A stretch of 22,322 nt of DNA. Origin: Anaerolineaceae bacterium. GTDB lineage: Bacteria > Planctomycetota > Phycisphaerae > FEN-1346 > JAACEH01. The notes under the pieces were generated by a model. The model saw only the letters and a list, made by a program, of their open reading frames with translations. It did no database searches and was not told the DNA's origin. A program made the translations under genes and the position numbers. How positions within the stretch are numbered: position 1 is the stretch's first letter; every line of letters starts with the position of its first letter. Below, piece by piece: positions 16,043 through 22,322 of this stretch. Where the stretch lies: NCBI GenBank assembly GCA_011682595.1, contig JAACEH010000006.1:1-22322 (forward strand), given 5' to 3'.

Positions 16043-16660
16043 TTACAGCCCGGAAATCGACCGCAAAAGCACCTCCACGGTCAGCATGGCCGTCGCCCAG
16101 ACGGCGTCCCCCGGCAGGTGAACTATGCAACTGGAATCAAGCAGAAGGGCGGCATTGGCGGGAAACTCCTCATCCTCTTCCCACAGAACAATCGCCACGG
16201 GGATCTTCGGCAAAGGAGACAACTCCAGGGCCGCATCGCCGTAATCCAACTGCCGGGCGCACAGGGTTTCGCCACAGGTCAGAAACTCCTGACGATTGCC
16301 GCTAAACTCCTCGGCCACCCGGTCAAGCGGCAACACGTGCGTCCCCCTCACGTAAATCTCGCCGCCGGCCAGGCTGCTCGGCTTCACCCACTCTCCCGAA
16401 GGAAGTATATCCTTTGCGTCGATTAGATACCTGAGGATCGCAATCCTGGACAGGTGGCCGAGGTCGCCGATCACCAGCTCGCCCGTAGCGGAGCAGCTCG
16501 ACATTTCCCGCCTGGCCGGGCAAATGCGAATCTGCCGGCCGAACGATTCGAGAACATACGAGCCGGCCTCGCGGTCAAAAGAAACACCAGCCCTGCGGCA
16601 CACCTCATCGGCCTCGAGCTTCGCCAGATTTTCCCAGGACTCCTGCACACCAGTTCCCAT
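16043..16660 (-). CDS. DUF3786 domain-containing protein
   Basis: 205 aa protein of unknown function, which I assign to the DUF3786 family. Characteristic pieces are the N-terminal WENLAKLEADEVCRRAGV, the strand pattern YVLESFGRQIRICP, and the C-terminal PKIPVAIVLWEEDEEFPANA followed by HLPGDAVWATAML. Homologues occur in strict anaerobes that often carry Wood-Ljungdahl genes (from memory). No signal peptide or membrane helix is visible, so it is likely cytoplasmic. The ATG at 16660 is chosen because GGAGGT lies directly upstream, although the spacing is short; a GTG at 16678 has no ribosome site. It is on the same strand as the acs operon, but a hairpin and a promoter separate them, so it may be its own unit. 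Any link to CODH function is inferred from position. Confidence 0.75.
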   Translation of the reverse strand: MGTGVQESWENLAKLEADEVCRRAGVSFDREAGSYVLESFGRQIRICPARREMSSCSATGELVIGDLGHLSRIAILRYLIDAKDILPSGEWVKPSSLAGGEIYVRGTHVLPLDRVAEEFSGNRQEFLTCGETLCARQLDYGDAALELSPLPKIPVAIVLWEEDEEFPANAALLLDSSCIVHLPGDAVWATAMLTVEVLLRSISGL

Positions 16661-16880
16661 GACACCTCCATCAGTCACCGTATCGCTGTTGCACCACAGC
16701 GGCTGCCTATTCTATCTGCCGTGTGCCGCTGGACCCAGCAAAACATTCACCAACCGAAAAGGGAAGTCTCAAGCAGCGGCCACCCAAGTCCCACACAAGC
16801 CCCCCATAACGGCTTCCATGACGGCCTTGATAATCCCGCCCTGCCCCGTTACCATTAAGAGCGCCCTTCGACCCCTCCAT
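16661..16880. other. Divergent intergenic region between the DUF3786 gene and tRNA-Leu
   Basis: About 220 bp with no recognisable gene. It carries the tRNA promoter on the plus strand. On the minus strand there is only an isolated TAGAAT -10-like element about 75 nt upstream of the DUF3786 start, with no convincing -35 partner. Confidence 0.4.
16827..16855 (+). promoter_or_regulatory. Promoter of tRNA-Leu
   Basis: TTGATA (16827-16832), a 17-nt spacer and TACCAT (16850-16855). The tRNA starts 25 bp after the -10 box, which leaves a short 5' leader for RNase P to remove. Confidence 0.5.
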
Positions 16881-16967
16881 GGGCGAGTGGCGGAACGGCA
16901 GACGCACGGGACTTAAAATCCCGAGGTCCTTTGGACCATGAGGGTTCGACTCCCTCCTCGCCCACCA
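16881..16967 (+). tRNA. tRNA-Leu (anticodon UAA)
   Basis: 87 nt including an encoded CCA. The acceptor stem GGGCGAG pairs with CTCGCCC, followed by discriminator A and CCA. The anticodon stem CGGGA/TCCCG encloses the loop CTTAAAA, giving anticodon TAA. A long variable arm (GTCC, TTT, GGAC) marks a class II tRNA, and the T-arm GAGGG, TTCGACT, CCCTC is perfect. The discriminator A and UAA anticodon support leucine over serine or tyrosine. Confidence 0.95.
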
Positions 16968-17117
16968 TCTTACCACCAATCGCATAATGTCTTGCGAAGT
17001 CGGAGGGCCTCTGGCCGGCGGATTGAGGCCTGCGCCCCGACACGGCAAAGCCACAAAGATTAGTCGCCGCGACGGCCCGGCGTCCACCTGCCTCTCCTTT
17101 TGCGCGGACCGAACATA

Positions 17118-17146
17118 TTGTGGGCATGTTGTAACAACTGTATTAT
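17118..17146 (+). promoter_or_regulatory. Candidate promoter of the gcvT-glyA fusion gene
   Basis: TTGTGG (17118-17123), a 17-nt spacer and TATTAT (17141-17146), a local AT-rich patch in GC-rich surroundings. The inferred start near 17153 leaves a leader of about 360 nt before the ATG. The -35 box is weak. Confidence 0.45.
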
Positions 17147-17191
17147 GCGACGGGATGAGACCTGCGCCACTTGTTTCCCCACGGCGGTCGG

Positions 17192-17408
17192 CCAGGCGGC
17201 GACATGAAACACCCGACTGCTGGAGCAGATGGGAGTCGCCCTGGGACGGGAGGTCGCCGTCTGGGCAGGCACGATCTCGGTGAGCAGCAGTGCCGAACCG
17301 CTGTTGAATTACCATCGCCCGAAACCTATGATGTGTCGTATTGGAGCCGGTGCAGCATTCAACCGAGAAGGCCGGCCCTACGGGGACATGCTCCCCTCCT
17401 CCGCCGGC
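17192..17408 (+). promoter_or_regulatory. Structured leader upstream of the gcvT-glyA fusion gene
   Basis: The 546 bp between the tRNA and the fusion gene hold no recognisable gene but several stems. (1) 17192-17244: CCAG/CTGG plus GGCGAC/GTCGCC with a 2-nt bulge, enclosing CCC/GGG and CTGC-TGGA-GCAG, with an 8-nt ATGAAACA bulge on one side. (2) 17245-17261: GACGG/CCGTC. (3) 17268-17294: GGCAC/GTGCC. (4) 17371-17408: GCCGGC/GCCGGC enclosing GGGGA/TCCCC. It does not match the glycine or THF riboswitch consensus. High GC content makes chance stems likely, so confidence is limited. Confidence 0.35.
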
Positions 17409-17513
17409 ACGGGGCGAGGGAGTGAGGGAGTTTCGAAGGACTGCGTGAGATGTGGATGGGGTTTGGGATACCATTGGGATCGGTGTTTGTGTGCGGCGGC
17501 CGTGGAGACCAGG

Positions 17514-20168
17514 ATGAGCGAGTTTCGCAGGACGGTGTTACACGACAAACACGTGGCCCTCGGGGCGAAGATGGTGGAGTTCGGCGGCTGGGAAATGCCG
17601 CTGCACTACCGGTCCGGAATACTGCAGGAACATCTGGCCACGCGCAAGACCTGCGGTCTGTTCGACGTTTCGCACATGGGGCGCTTCATCTTCCGCGGCC
17701 CCCGGGCACTGGACTTTCTTCAGCACGTCCTGGCCAGCAATGCCGCCGCCCTGGAGGCGGGCCAGGCTCAGTACACCATCATCCCTAACTCCCGCGGCGG
17801 CGCTGTGGACGACGCCTATCTCTACCGCTTCTTCGAAGACCAGTACCTGCTGGTGGTCAATGCCGCCAATTGCCGGAAAGACCGTGAGCACTTCGACTCC
17901 ATTCTGCCCGAGTTCGCCGGCCTTGAGATGGCCGATCGGACCGAAGAGCTGGCCATGATCTCGCTCCAGGGGCCGCAGTCGAAACAGTTGCTGACCGGCC
18001 TCATCGATTCCGGGAATCTGCCGGAGCCCAAGAGGAACGCCCTGAGTGTCGCCACCATTGGCGGCCTGCGGACCCTGATCGCAAGAACGGGCTACACCGG
18101 CGAGCCGCTGTGTTTCGAGCTTTTCGTCCAGCGGCGGGACGCTCCGACCGTCTGGGATCGCCTGGCCGAGCAAGGGGCCTGCCCGGTCGGACTGGGAGCC
18201 CGCGACACCCTTCGCCTCGAAGCCGGCTTGCCGCTGTACGGTCACGAACTGGGCCTGGACCCCGAGCAGAAGGAGATTCCCGTCTTCGCCTGCCCGCTGG
18301 CCAGGTTCGCCGTGAGCTTCTCTCCCTCAAAGGGCGACTTCGTGGGCCGGGCCGTTCTTGGCAAGCAGAGCGAGGCTTTGAAGAAAATTCTCGACCGCGA
18401 CTATTCGCTCATGGCCGACCTGCCGCGGATTGTCAGGCCCGTGGCCGTAAGCGGGCGGGCCGTGGCCAGGGCCGGGGCGAAGGTCTTTGCGGCCGGCGGC
18501 GACAAACTGGTCGGCTACGTGACCAGCGGCACGGTGGTTCCCTACTGGAAGAGCGAAGGCCGGGGACTCGACAGCCGGCAGAGTGAAGACCGCGGCATGA
18601 GATCCATCTGCCTGGCCCTGCTGGACGGTAATCTCCAGGACGGCGACCGCCTGGCCATCGACATCCGGGGGCGACAGGCCGAGGCAGCCGTCGTACCGTA
18701 CCACCTGAGATCCGAGGCCCCGCCGTTTTCCCGGCCGATCGTTCATGACGCCGGGGCCGAGACGCCGCCGGAAGAACCAGCGGCCGAGACTTCCGGCAAA
18801 GTCCGCCACCTTCTCGACCGGGCGGCCGCGAACACCCTCTGGCGGCAGACCGAGTGCATCAACCTCATCCCCTCCGAGCAGACCGCCTCGCCCATGGTGC
18901 GGCTGCTGTCGGTCATGGACCCCGCCTTCCGATACGCCGAACACAAGGCGGTCAAAGCATTCGACGACGCCGAGGTGTTCTATTACCAGGGCACCGATTT
19001 CATCCGCGAGGTCGAGCGGCTGCTGGAAGTGGAGTTGTGCCGCTTCCTGGGAGCCGGCGAAGTCGAGACTCGCCCCGTAAGCGGGCAGATGGCCAACGCG
19101 GTGGTCTTCAGCGCCCTGACGGATTATCTGAATCGCACCGACCGCAAGAGCGAACCCCGAAGAATCCGCAAGGTCATCAACAACGACATCTTCAAGGGCG
19201 GCCACCTCAGCAGCCAGCCCATGGGGGCCCTCAGGGACTACCTGGCCCGCGACCCGCAGACCGAACGGCCGGCCGTGGTCAACTTCCCGGTGTTGCCCGA
19301 CAACCCGTACATGATCGACGTGGAGGCTTGCGGCCCCCTGATCGCCCGGCACAAGCCGGAGTTGATCATCTTCGGCAAGAGCCTCGTCCTGCACCCCGAG
19401 CCGGTGGCCCAGGTGCGGGCCCTGGTCGATGCGCTGGGCATCAAGTGCCTTATCATGTACGACATGGCTCACGTGCTCGGCCTGGTCGGCCCCCACTTCC
19501 AGCAGCCGTTCGCCGAGGGCGCCGACCTGGTGACCGGCTCGACGCACAAGACCTTTTTCGGCACCCAGCGCGGAATCGTCGCCGGCGGCTACGAGCCGGG
19601 CGACCCCGACTACGAGCTTTGGGAGACCATCCGCCGCAGGACCTTCCCGGGAGCGGTCAGCAACCACCACCTGGGCACGCTGCTGGGGCTGCTCATGGCG
19701 GCCTACGAGATGAACCACTTCAAGGACCACTACCAGAAGGCGGTCCTGTCCAATGCCAGGGCCTTCGCCCGGGCGCTGAAGGATTGCGGGGTGGACGTGG
19801 CCGGCCAGGCGGACCTCTCCTACACGGAAACCCACCAGGTGCTGGTCAGTGTGGGCTACGGCAAAGGGCCCGAGATGGCCCGCCGGCTCGAGGAAAGTAA
19901 CATCATCGTCAACTACCAGGCCGGCCCCGACGAGGAAGGTTTCTCGGCCTCCGGCCTGTTGCGGATGGGCGTGGCCGAGATGACGCGCTTCGGCATGAAA
20001 GAGGCCGACTTCCAGGCCCTCGCCCAACTCGTTGGCGACGTGCTGGTCGGGAGACGGTCGGTGCTGGAGGAAGTCAGGTCGCTGCGGAAACGATTCGTTG
20101 ATCTAAAGTTCTGCTTCACCGGCAAACAGTACGACGAGATGCTGCAGAAACTCCATGGCCTGATATAG
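17514..20168 (+). CDS. Fusion of glycine cleavage T-protein (aminomethyltransferase) and serine hydroxymethyltransferase
   Basis: 884 aa. Residues 1 to about 405 are a full GcvT: ARTGYTGEPLCFELF, LGARDTLRLEAGLPLYGHEL, and GGAVDDAYLYR with the conserved acidic pair D99-D100. GcvT moves the aminomethyl carbon between lipoyl-GcvH and THF, giving 5,10-methylene-THF and ammonia. After an acidic, Pro/Glu-rich linker (about 405-428), residues 428-884 form a PLP-dependent SHMT: NLIPSEQTASP, DMAH (D650, H653) and the PLP lysine K679 in GSTHKTFFGTQRG. SHMT usually has GPRG after this lysine; here it is GTQRG, so this is a divergent branch. The ATG at 17514 has GGAG about 6 nt upstream; a longer in-frame extension lacks family similarity. 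The frame is continuous through the join. gcvH and gcvP are not in the window. The fusion would channel methylene-THF between glycine and serine. Confidence 0.92.
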   Translation: MSEFRRTVLHDKHVALGAKMVEFGGWEMPLHYRSGILQEHLATRKTCGLFDVSHMGRFIFRGPRALDFLQHVLASNAAALEAGQAQYTIIPNSRGGAVDDAYLYRFFEDQYLLVVNAANCRKDREHFDSILPEFAGLEMADRTEELAMISLQGPQSKQLLTGLIDSGNLPEPKRNALSVATIGGLRTLIARTGYTGEPLCFELFVQRRDAPTVWDRLAEQGACPVGLGARDTLRLEAGLPLYGHELGLDPEQKEIPVFACPLARFAVSFSPSKGDFVGRAVLGKQSEALKKILDRDYSLMADLPRIVRPVAVSGRAVARAGAKVFAAGGDKLVGYVTSGTVVPYWKSEGRGLDSRQSEDRGMRSICLALLDGNLQDGDRLAIDIRGRQAEAAVVPYHLRSEAPPFSRPIVHDAGAETPPEEPAAETSGKVRHLLDRAAANTLWRQTECINLIPSEQTASPMVRLLSVMDPAFRYAEHKAVKAFDDAEVFYYQGTDFIREVERLLEVELCRFLGAGEVETRPVSGQMANAVVFSALTDYLNRTDRKSEPRRIRKVINNDIFKGGHLSSQPMGALRDYLARDPQTERPAVVNFPVLPDNPYMIDVEACGPLIARHKPELIIFGKSLVLHPEPVAQVRALVDALGIKCLIMYDMAHVLGLVGPHFQQPFAEGADLVTGSTHKTFFGTQRGIVAGGYEPGDPDYELWETIRRRTFPGAVSNHHLGTLLGLLMAAYEMNHFKDHYQKAVLSNARAFARALKDCGVDVAGQADLSYTETHQVLVSVGYGKGPEMARRLEESNIIVNYQAGPDEEGFSASGLLRMGVAEMTRFGMKEADFQALAQLVGDVLVGRRSVLEEVRSLRKRFVDLKFCFTGKQYDEMLQKLHGLI

Positions 20169-20192
20169 CAAGCCGGTGCGAGCGGTCTGCGG

Positions 20193-20690
20193 CTATTCAA
20201 CCGGGATGATGGTCACGCTGACCTCCACCAGCGCCCCGGAAGTCCGCAGACGCTCCAGACAATGGGCAACCTGGTTCGGCGGGGCCATGAGAATCCACGT
20301 TTCGCTATCGTCGCTGCAGATGATGGGCGCGAAAGTGACCGCCTCTTCGGAGGCCACCCCGGGCAGGCCTTCGCCTTCGTCCACCAGGTGGGGATCGACG
20401 CGAGCAAAGGCCACGGCCCGCAACTTCGGCGAATCGTAGGCGTACCACTCGGCCGAGATAACCGTCGGCAGGCGGCGGACGGTTCGAAGCAGGGCGTTCA
20501 TGCGCGGCCGGCTGGCTTCGAAAACATAGAACAGACCGATGGAGTCGGCCACCGGAACGCTCAGCGTGCTGCCCAGGGTCATCTGCACGGAGATGCCGCG
20601 GTTCGAGAAAACCGACGAGACCGCCGTCAGCGTCCCGGCCTTGTCCTGAACCTTTGTGGCGAAGAGCCAGCGTTTCTTATCCACCGTCAA
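20193..20690 (-). CDS. ACT-domain protein
   Basis: 165 aa. The N-terminal half is a typical ACT ligand-binding domain (residues about 6-80: WLFATKVQDKAGTLTAVSSVF, then SNRGISVQMTLGS). The second half is ACT-like but degenerate, so the layout resembles a two-ACT regulator such as the acetolactate synthase small subunit, though the sequence does not match IlvH well. ACT domains usually bind amino acids and control a partner enzyme. The start is a TTG at 20690 with GGGAG 7 nt upstream; a GTG two codons in is the alternative. The gene overlaps the end of the malate dehydrogenase-like gene by 14 bp, suggesting translational coupling and a shared role. It converges on the gcvT-glyA fusion with a 24-bp gap and no visible terminator. 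Confidence 0.75.
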   Translation of the reverse strand: MTVDKKRWLFATKVQDKAGTLTAVSSVFSNRGISVQMTLGSTLSVPVADSIGLFYVFEASRPRMNALLRTVRRLPTVISAEWYAYDSPKLRAVAFARVDPHLVDEGEGLPGVASEEAVTFAPIICSDDSETWILMAPPNQVAHCLERLRTSGALVEVSVTIIPVE

Positions 20691-21765
20691 GCCACTCCCT
20701 GATCTTATCGTTCACCTGGCCTGAGCTTTGCTTCAGCAACTCGACCTCTTCCTTCCACAGTTGCAGCGGCACCACCTGCGCCCAGCCCTGCGGGCTGATG
20801 ACCACCGGCACGCCGAGCGGGCCTTCGAGTTCATACAGTTCGCCGTCGAGTTGGACCTGTCCGGCCACCACCACCTCGTTGCCCGAGAGGATCGTCTTGA
20901 GCAGGTCGACCGTCACCATGGCCGTCACGTTGGCGGTCAGGCCGCCGGCCAGTTGCGTCGCCCAGGGCTTCAGGTAGGTGCGGATATCCGGCGGCAGGCC
21001 GTCGATAAAGGCGAAACTCTCGGCCGGGTCTTGCGAGCCGACGTGCTCCAGCATGCGCTTTGCGGCCTCCTGGAGCCTCTCCGAGAAGTCCCGCAACTGC
21101 GTCCCGCGGCGTATCGTTTCGAGGGCATCCTGAAGTTCCGAGTCGTCCATGCCGTGGACCTTCACGGTGGACCAGGCCGGCACCATGCCCAGGCCGTGCT
21201 CGCCGACGATGAAGCCGCTGACCATCTGCCGCCGCACACCCAGTTCACCGGCGATCTCGCGGCGGAAGCGGAGCGTGTCGGAGTGGCCCCCTATGCCGAT
21301 CACGCGATGACGTCCCAGGTGGCGGGAGAATATCTCGACACCGAGTTCGACGGGATTGCTCAGCACGAGGACAATCTCATGGCCGGCCCCGAGCCGGGCC
21401 AGGGACTCGGCGTGGGCCTCGAAGATCGGCCGGTTGCCGGCGGCAAGCTGATCCCGAGTCGGCAGGCTGCGGAGCGACCGGGCGGGGTGGTCGTGGTCCA
21501 ACGGCCGGACGGTCTGCCCGGCGGCAATGACGATGATGTCGGCCACCACGTCGTCGGGCTCGAGGGCTACGTCCAGTTGAGGGCAGACGCCGCTGAAGGC
21601 ATCGCGCAGGTCAACCCGCAGACCAGGCAAGGCCCGGGCGCTGGCCCCGCCGCTTCGCCCGACCAGTTGCAGCCGCTCGTGCGGTTCGAGCACGCGATCG
21701 GCCAGCAGGTGTGTTGCGATCATGCGCCCACAAGCGCCGCTGGCCCCGACGATAGCAACGTCCAT
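20677..21765 (-). CDS. Malate/lactate dehydrogenase-like NAD-dependent 2-hydroxyacid dehydrogenase
   Basis: 362 aa member of the LDH/MDH superfamily. Seen: an N-terminal Rossmann motif GASGACG (residues 7-13) of the MDH type; NPVELG at 137; GGHSDTLRFRRE with D163 and the following arginines; the catalytic histidine H190 in GEHG; and TRDQL near 103. The substrate-specificity loop (about residues 83-104) is roughly 12 residues longer than in E. coli MDH or typical LDH, and the C-terminus is also extended by about 40 residues. The active site looks competent, but the substrate may not be malate or lactate. The ATG at 21765 is preferred because it starts the Rossmann fold directly and has AGGGGG upstream; a 30-residue upstream extension would translate a hairpin in the leader. 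It overlaps the ACT-domain gene. Confidence 0.85.
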   Translation of the reverse strand: MDVAIVGASGACGRMIATHLLADRVLEPHERLQLVGRSGGASARALPGLRVDLRDAFSGVCPQLDVALEPDDVVADIIVIAAGQTVRPLDHDHPARSLRSLPTRDQLAAGNRPIFEAHAESLARLGAGHEIVLVLSNPVELGVEIFSRHLGRHRVIGIGGHSDTLRFRREIAGELGVRRQMVSGFIVGEHGLGMVPAWSTVKVHGMDDSELQDALETIRRGTQLRDFSERLQEAAKRMLEHVGSQDPAESFAFIDGLPPDIRTYLKPWATQLAGGLTANVTAMVTVDLLKTILSGNEVVVAGQVQLDGELYELEGPLGVPVVISPQGWAQVVPLQLWKEEVELLKQSSGQVNDKIREWLDGG

Positions 21766-21791
21766 ATCCGCCCCCTGCCCCGTCCTGCCGA

Positions 21792-21813
21792 CTTGGAGCC
21801 ACCAGGCTCCAAG
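21792..21813 (-). other. Perfect 9-bp hairpin in the dehydrogenase leader
   Basis: CTTGGAGCC and GGCTCCAAG with a 4-nt loop, 27 nt upstream of the ATG and just after the predicted transcription start. No T-tract. It could stabilise the 5' end of the mRNA or bind a regulator. Confidence 0.4.
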
Positions 21814-21826
21814 CCTCTCGCTCAGC

Positions 21827-21855
21827 AGAATCGGCACCACAGGCACACTTGTCAA
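21827..21855 (-). promoter_or_regulatory. Candidate promoter of the dehydrogenase/ACT operon
   Basis: A perfect TTGACA (21850-21855), a 17-nt spacer and a weak -10 GATTCT (21827-21832) on the minus strand, 62 nt upstream of the dehydrogenase ATG. Confidence 0.4.
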
Positions 21856-22051
21856 GCCCTATCTTAACCCCGCTTCGCGGCATCGGGTTTGGCTGCAGCC
21901 CCGGGCTTGCGCTTGGGGAATGGCCGCAACCAGGGAACGGATCCCCTTGTCTATCAATTCCGGTTCGGCCCTGCAAGGAGTAAGTTCTGGTTGACGCCGC
22001 CGTGGGTGGCGGGTTCAATGGGTGCCGGGGACAACTCGAAGAGGTAATCCA
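21856..22051. other. Intergenic region without a recognised gene
   Basis: About 200 bp between the dehydrogenase promoter and the hairpins beside the transposase. I see no coding sequence or RNA gene. It may include the end of the insertion element, but no boundary can be fixed because the other end lies outside the window. Confidence 0.4.
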
Positions 22052-22126
22052 CCACGCCCAGAGGGCGTGGCTTTAGGAAGGCCCCCCCAAGGGGGCCGAT
22101 GACGTAGGGAAGGCCCCGTTGGGGCC
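22052..22126. repeat. Three tandem hairpins flanking the transposase gene (likely IS200-type end)
   Basis: Stem 1: CCACGCCC-AGA-GGGCGTGG (22052-22070). Stem 2: GGCCCCC/GGGGGCC with a 4-nt loop (22080-22097). Stem 3: GGCCCC-GTT-GGGGCC (22112-22126). Stems 2 and 3 share the context TAGG(G)AAGGCCCC...GGGCCG, so they are related copies. They sit directly downstream of the transposase stop, where IS200/IS605 elements carry the subterminal hairpins recognised by TnpA. The exact right end cannot be set. Confidence 0.55.
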
Positions 22127-22133
22127 GTCTCCG

Positions 22134-22322
22134 TTACCTGAGGTCCAGATCGCCTTGCTGACTGTCCCGCTTCTCCTGATCACGGATGTAACGGCGTATC
22201 TGCGCCTCGTCCAGCCCCACCGTACTCACCGAATACCCCGTAGCCCAGAAGTGCAAGCCGGTCATCCGTCGCTCCGACAGCAACTCCCGATGAATCCGCA
22301 CCGCACTCTTGCCCTTCAAAAA
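22134..22322 (-). CDS. tnpA: IS200/IS605-family TnpA transposase (partial, 5' end outside window)
   Basis: The last 62 or so codons of a Y1 (HUH) single-strand transposase. The visible part reads LKGKSAVRIHREL, GLHFWATGYSVSTVG and DEAQIRRYIRDQE, then a polar tail. The tyrosine in RRYIRDQE (codon 22188-22190) aligns with the catalytic nucleophile, and the HUH pair would lie upstream of the window. The TTG at 22319 that could pass for a start is an internal leucine, since the family continues upstream. The lack of RAYT-type C-terminal motifs favours a classic IS200 element over a REP-associated transposase. No tnpB is seen. The hairpins after the stop are consistent with an element end, so the copy may be complete beyond the window. 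Confidence 0.85.
   Translation of the reverse strand, partial: FLKGKSAVRIHRELLSERRMTGLHFWATGYSVSTVGLDEAQIRRYIRDQEKRDSQQGDLDLR

Noticed and set aside
17145..17215. Hammerhead-ribozyme-like elements (GATGAG and GAAAC) in the gcvT-glyA leader
   Set aside because: The conserved CUGAUGA core is missing its first two bases and the stems do not fit the hammerhead layout.
16707..17474. 255-codon open frame on the minus strand across the tRNA region, containing RRESNPHGP
   Set aside because: This is the well-known spurious translation of the antisense strand of a class II tRNA. The rest has no protein-like features.
17229..17513. 95-codon N-terminal extension of the GcvT-SHMT frame
   Set aside because: The extension has no similarity to GcvT N-termini, and the ATG at 17514 has a good ribosome site directly before the conserved start of the domain.
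22317..22319. TTG as the start of a 61-residue protein at the right edge
   Set aside because: It lies inside the conserved LKGKSA motif of IS200 transposases, so it is an internal leucine of a gene cut by the window end.

Overview
The window is one edge of a Wood-Ljungdahl (reductive acetyl-CoA) locus from a GC-rich anaerobic bacterium. The complete carbonyl branch is present: carbon monoxide dehydrogenase, a bacterial-type acetyl-CoA synthase with its N-terminal domain, both corrinoid iron-sulfur protein subunits, the methyltransferase, the corrinoid reactivator and two CooC-type nickel ATPases. A formate dehydrogenase set follows. The lineage cannot be read from the sequence. The gene mix and the IS200-type transposase would fit an uncultured group such as Planctomycetota, but this is a weak inference.

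Layout. Positions 1-15670 on the minus strand hold twelve co-directional genes, in transcription order: cooC-2, acsA, acsB, acsC, acsV, cooC-1, acsD, acsE, a DUF166 (DfsP-like) protein, nuoE-like, nuoF-like, and fdhA running off the left edge. Most gaps are under 40 bp, and three junctions overlap. A sigma70-like promoter (15933-15960) and a structured leader of about 255 nt precede the first gene. A DUF3786 gene (16043-16660, minus) lies upstream. On the plus strand are a tRNA-Leu(UAA) with encoded CCA (16881-16967) and a gcvT-glyA fusion gene (17514-20168) with a long structured leader. On the minus strand follow an ACT-domain protein and a malate/lactate dehydrogenase-like protein whose genes overlap (20193-21765). 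The right edge holds the 3' part of an IS200/IS605-type transposase with three hairpins beside it.

How the genes fit together. The formate dehydrogenase, with NuoE/NuoF-like diaphorase subunits, can interconvert CO2 and formate at the head of the methyl branch using NAD(P)H, with or without ferredoxin. The middle methyl-branch genes (fhs, folD, metF) are not in the window. AcsE moves the methyl group from methyl-THF to the corrinoid protein AcsCD, AcsV reactivates that protein, AcsA makes CO, and AcsB assembles acetyl-CoA. The GcvT-SHMT fusion links the same C1-folate pool to glycine and serine.

Main points for a second look: a frameshift in acsA exactly where a B-cluster cysteine is expected (the rest of the gene is intact); the GcvT-SHMT fusion; structured leaders before both the acs operon and the fusion gene; a DUF166 protein with a helix-turn-helix-like tail inside the acs operon; and a malate-dehydrogenase-like protein with an extended substrate loop. 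I found no CRISPR array, no rRNA and no clearly new defence or mobile system.
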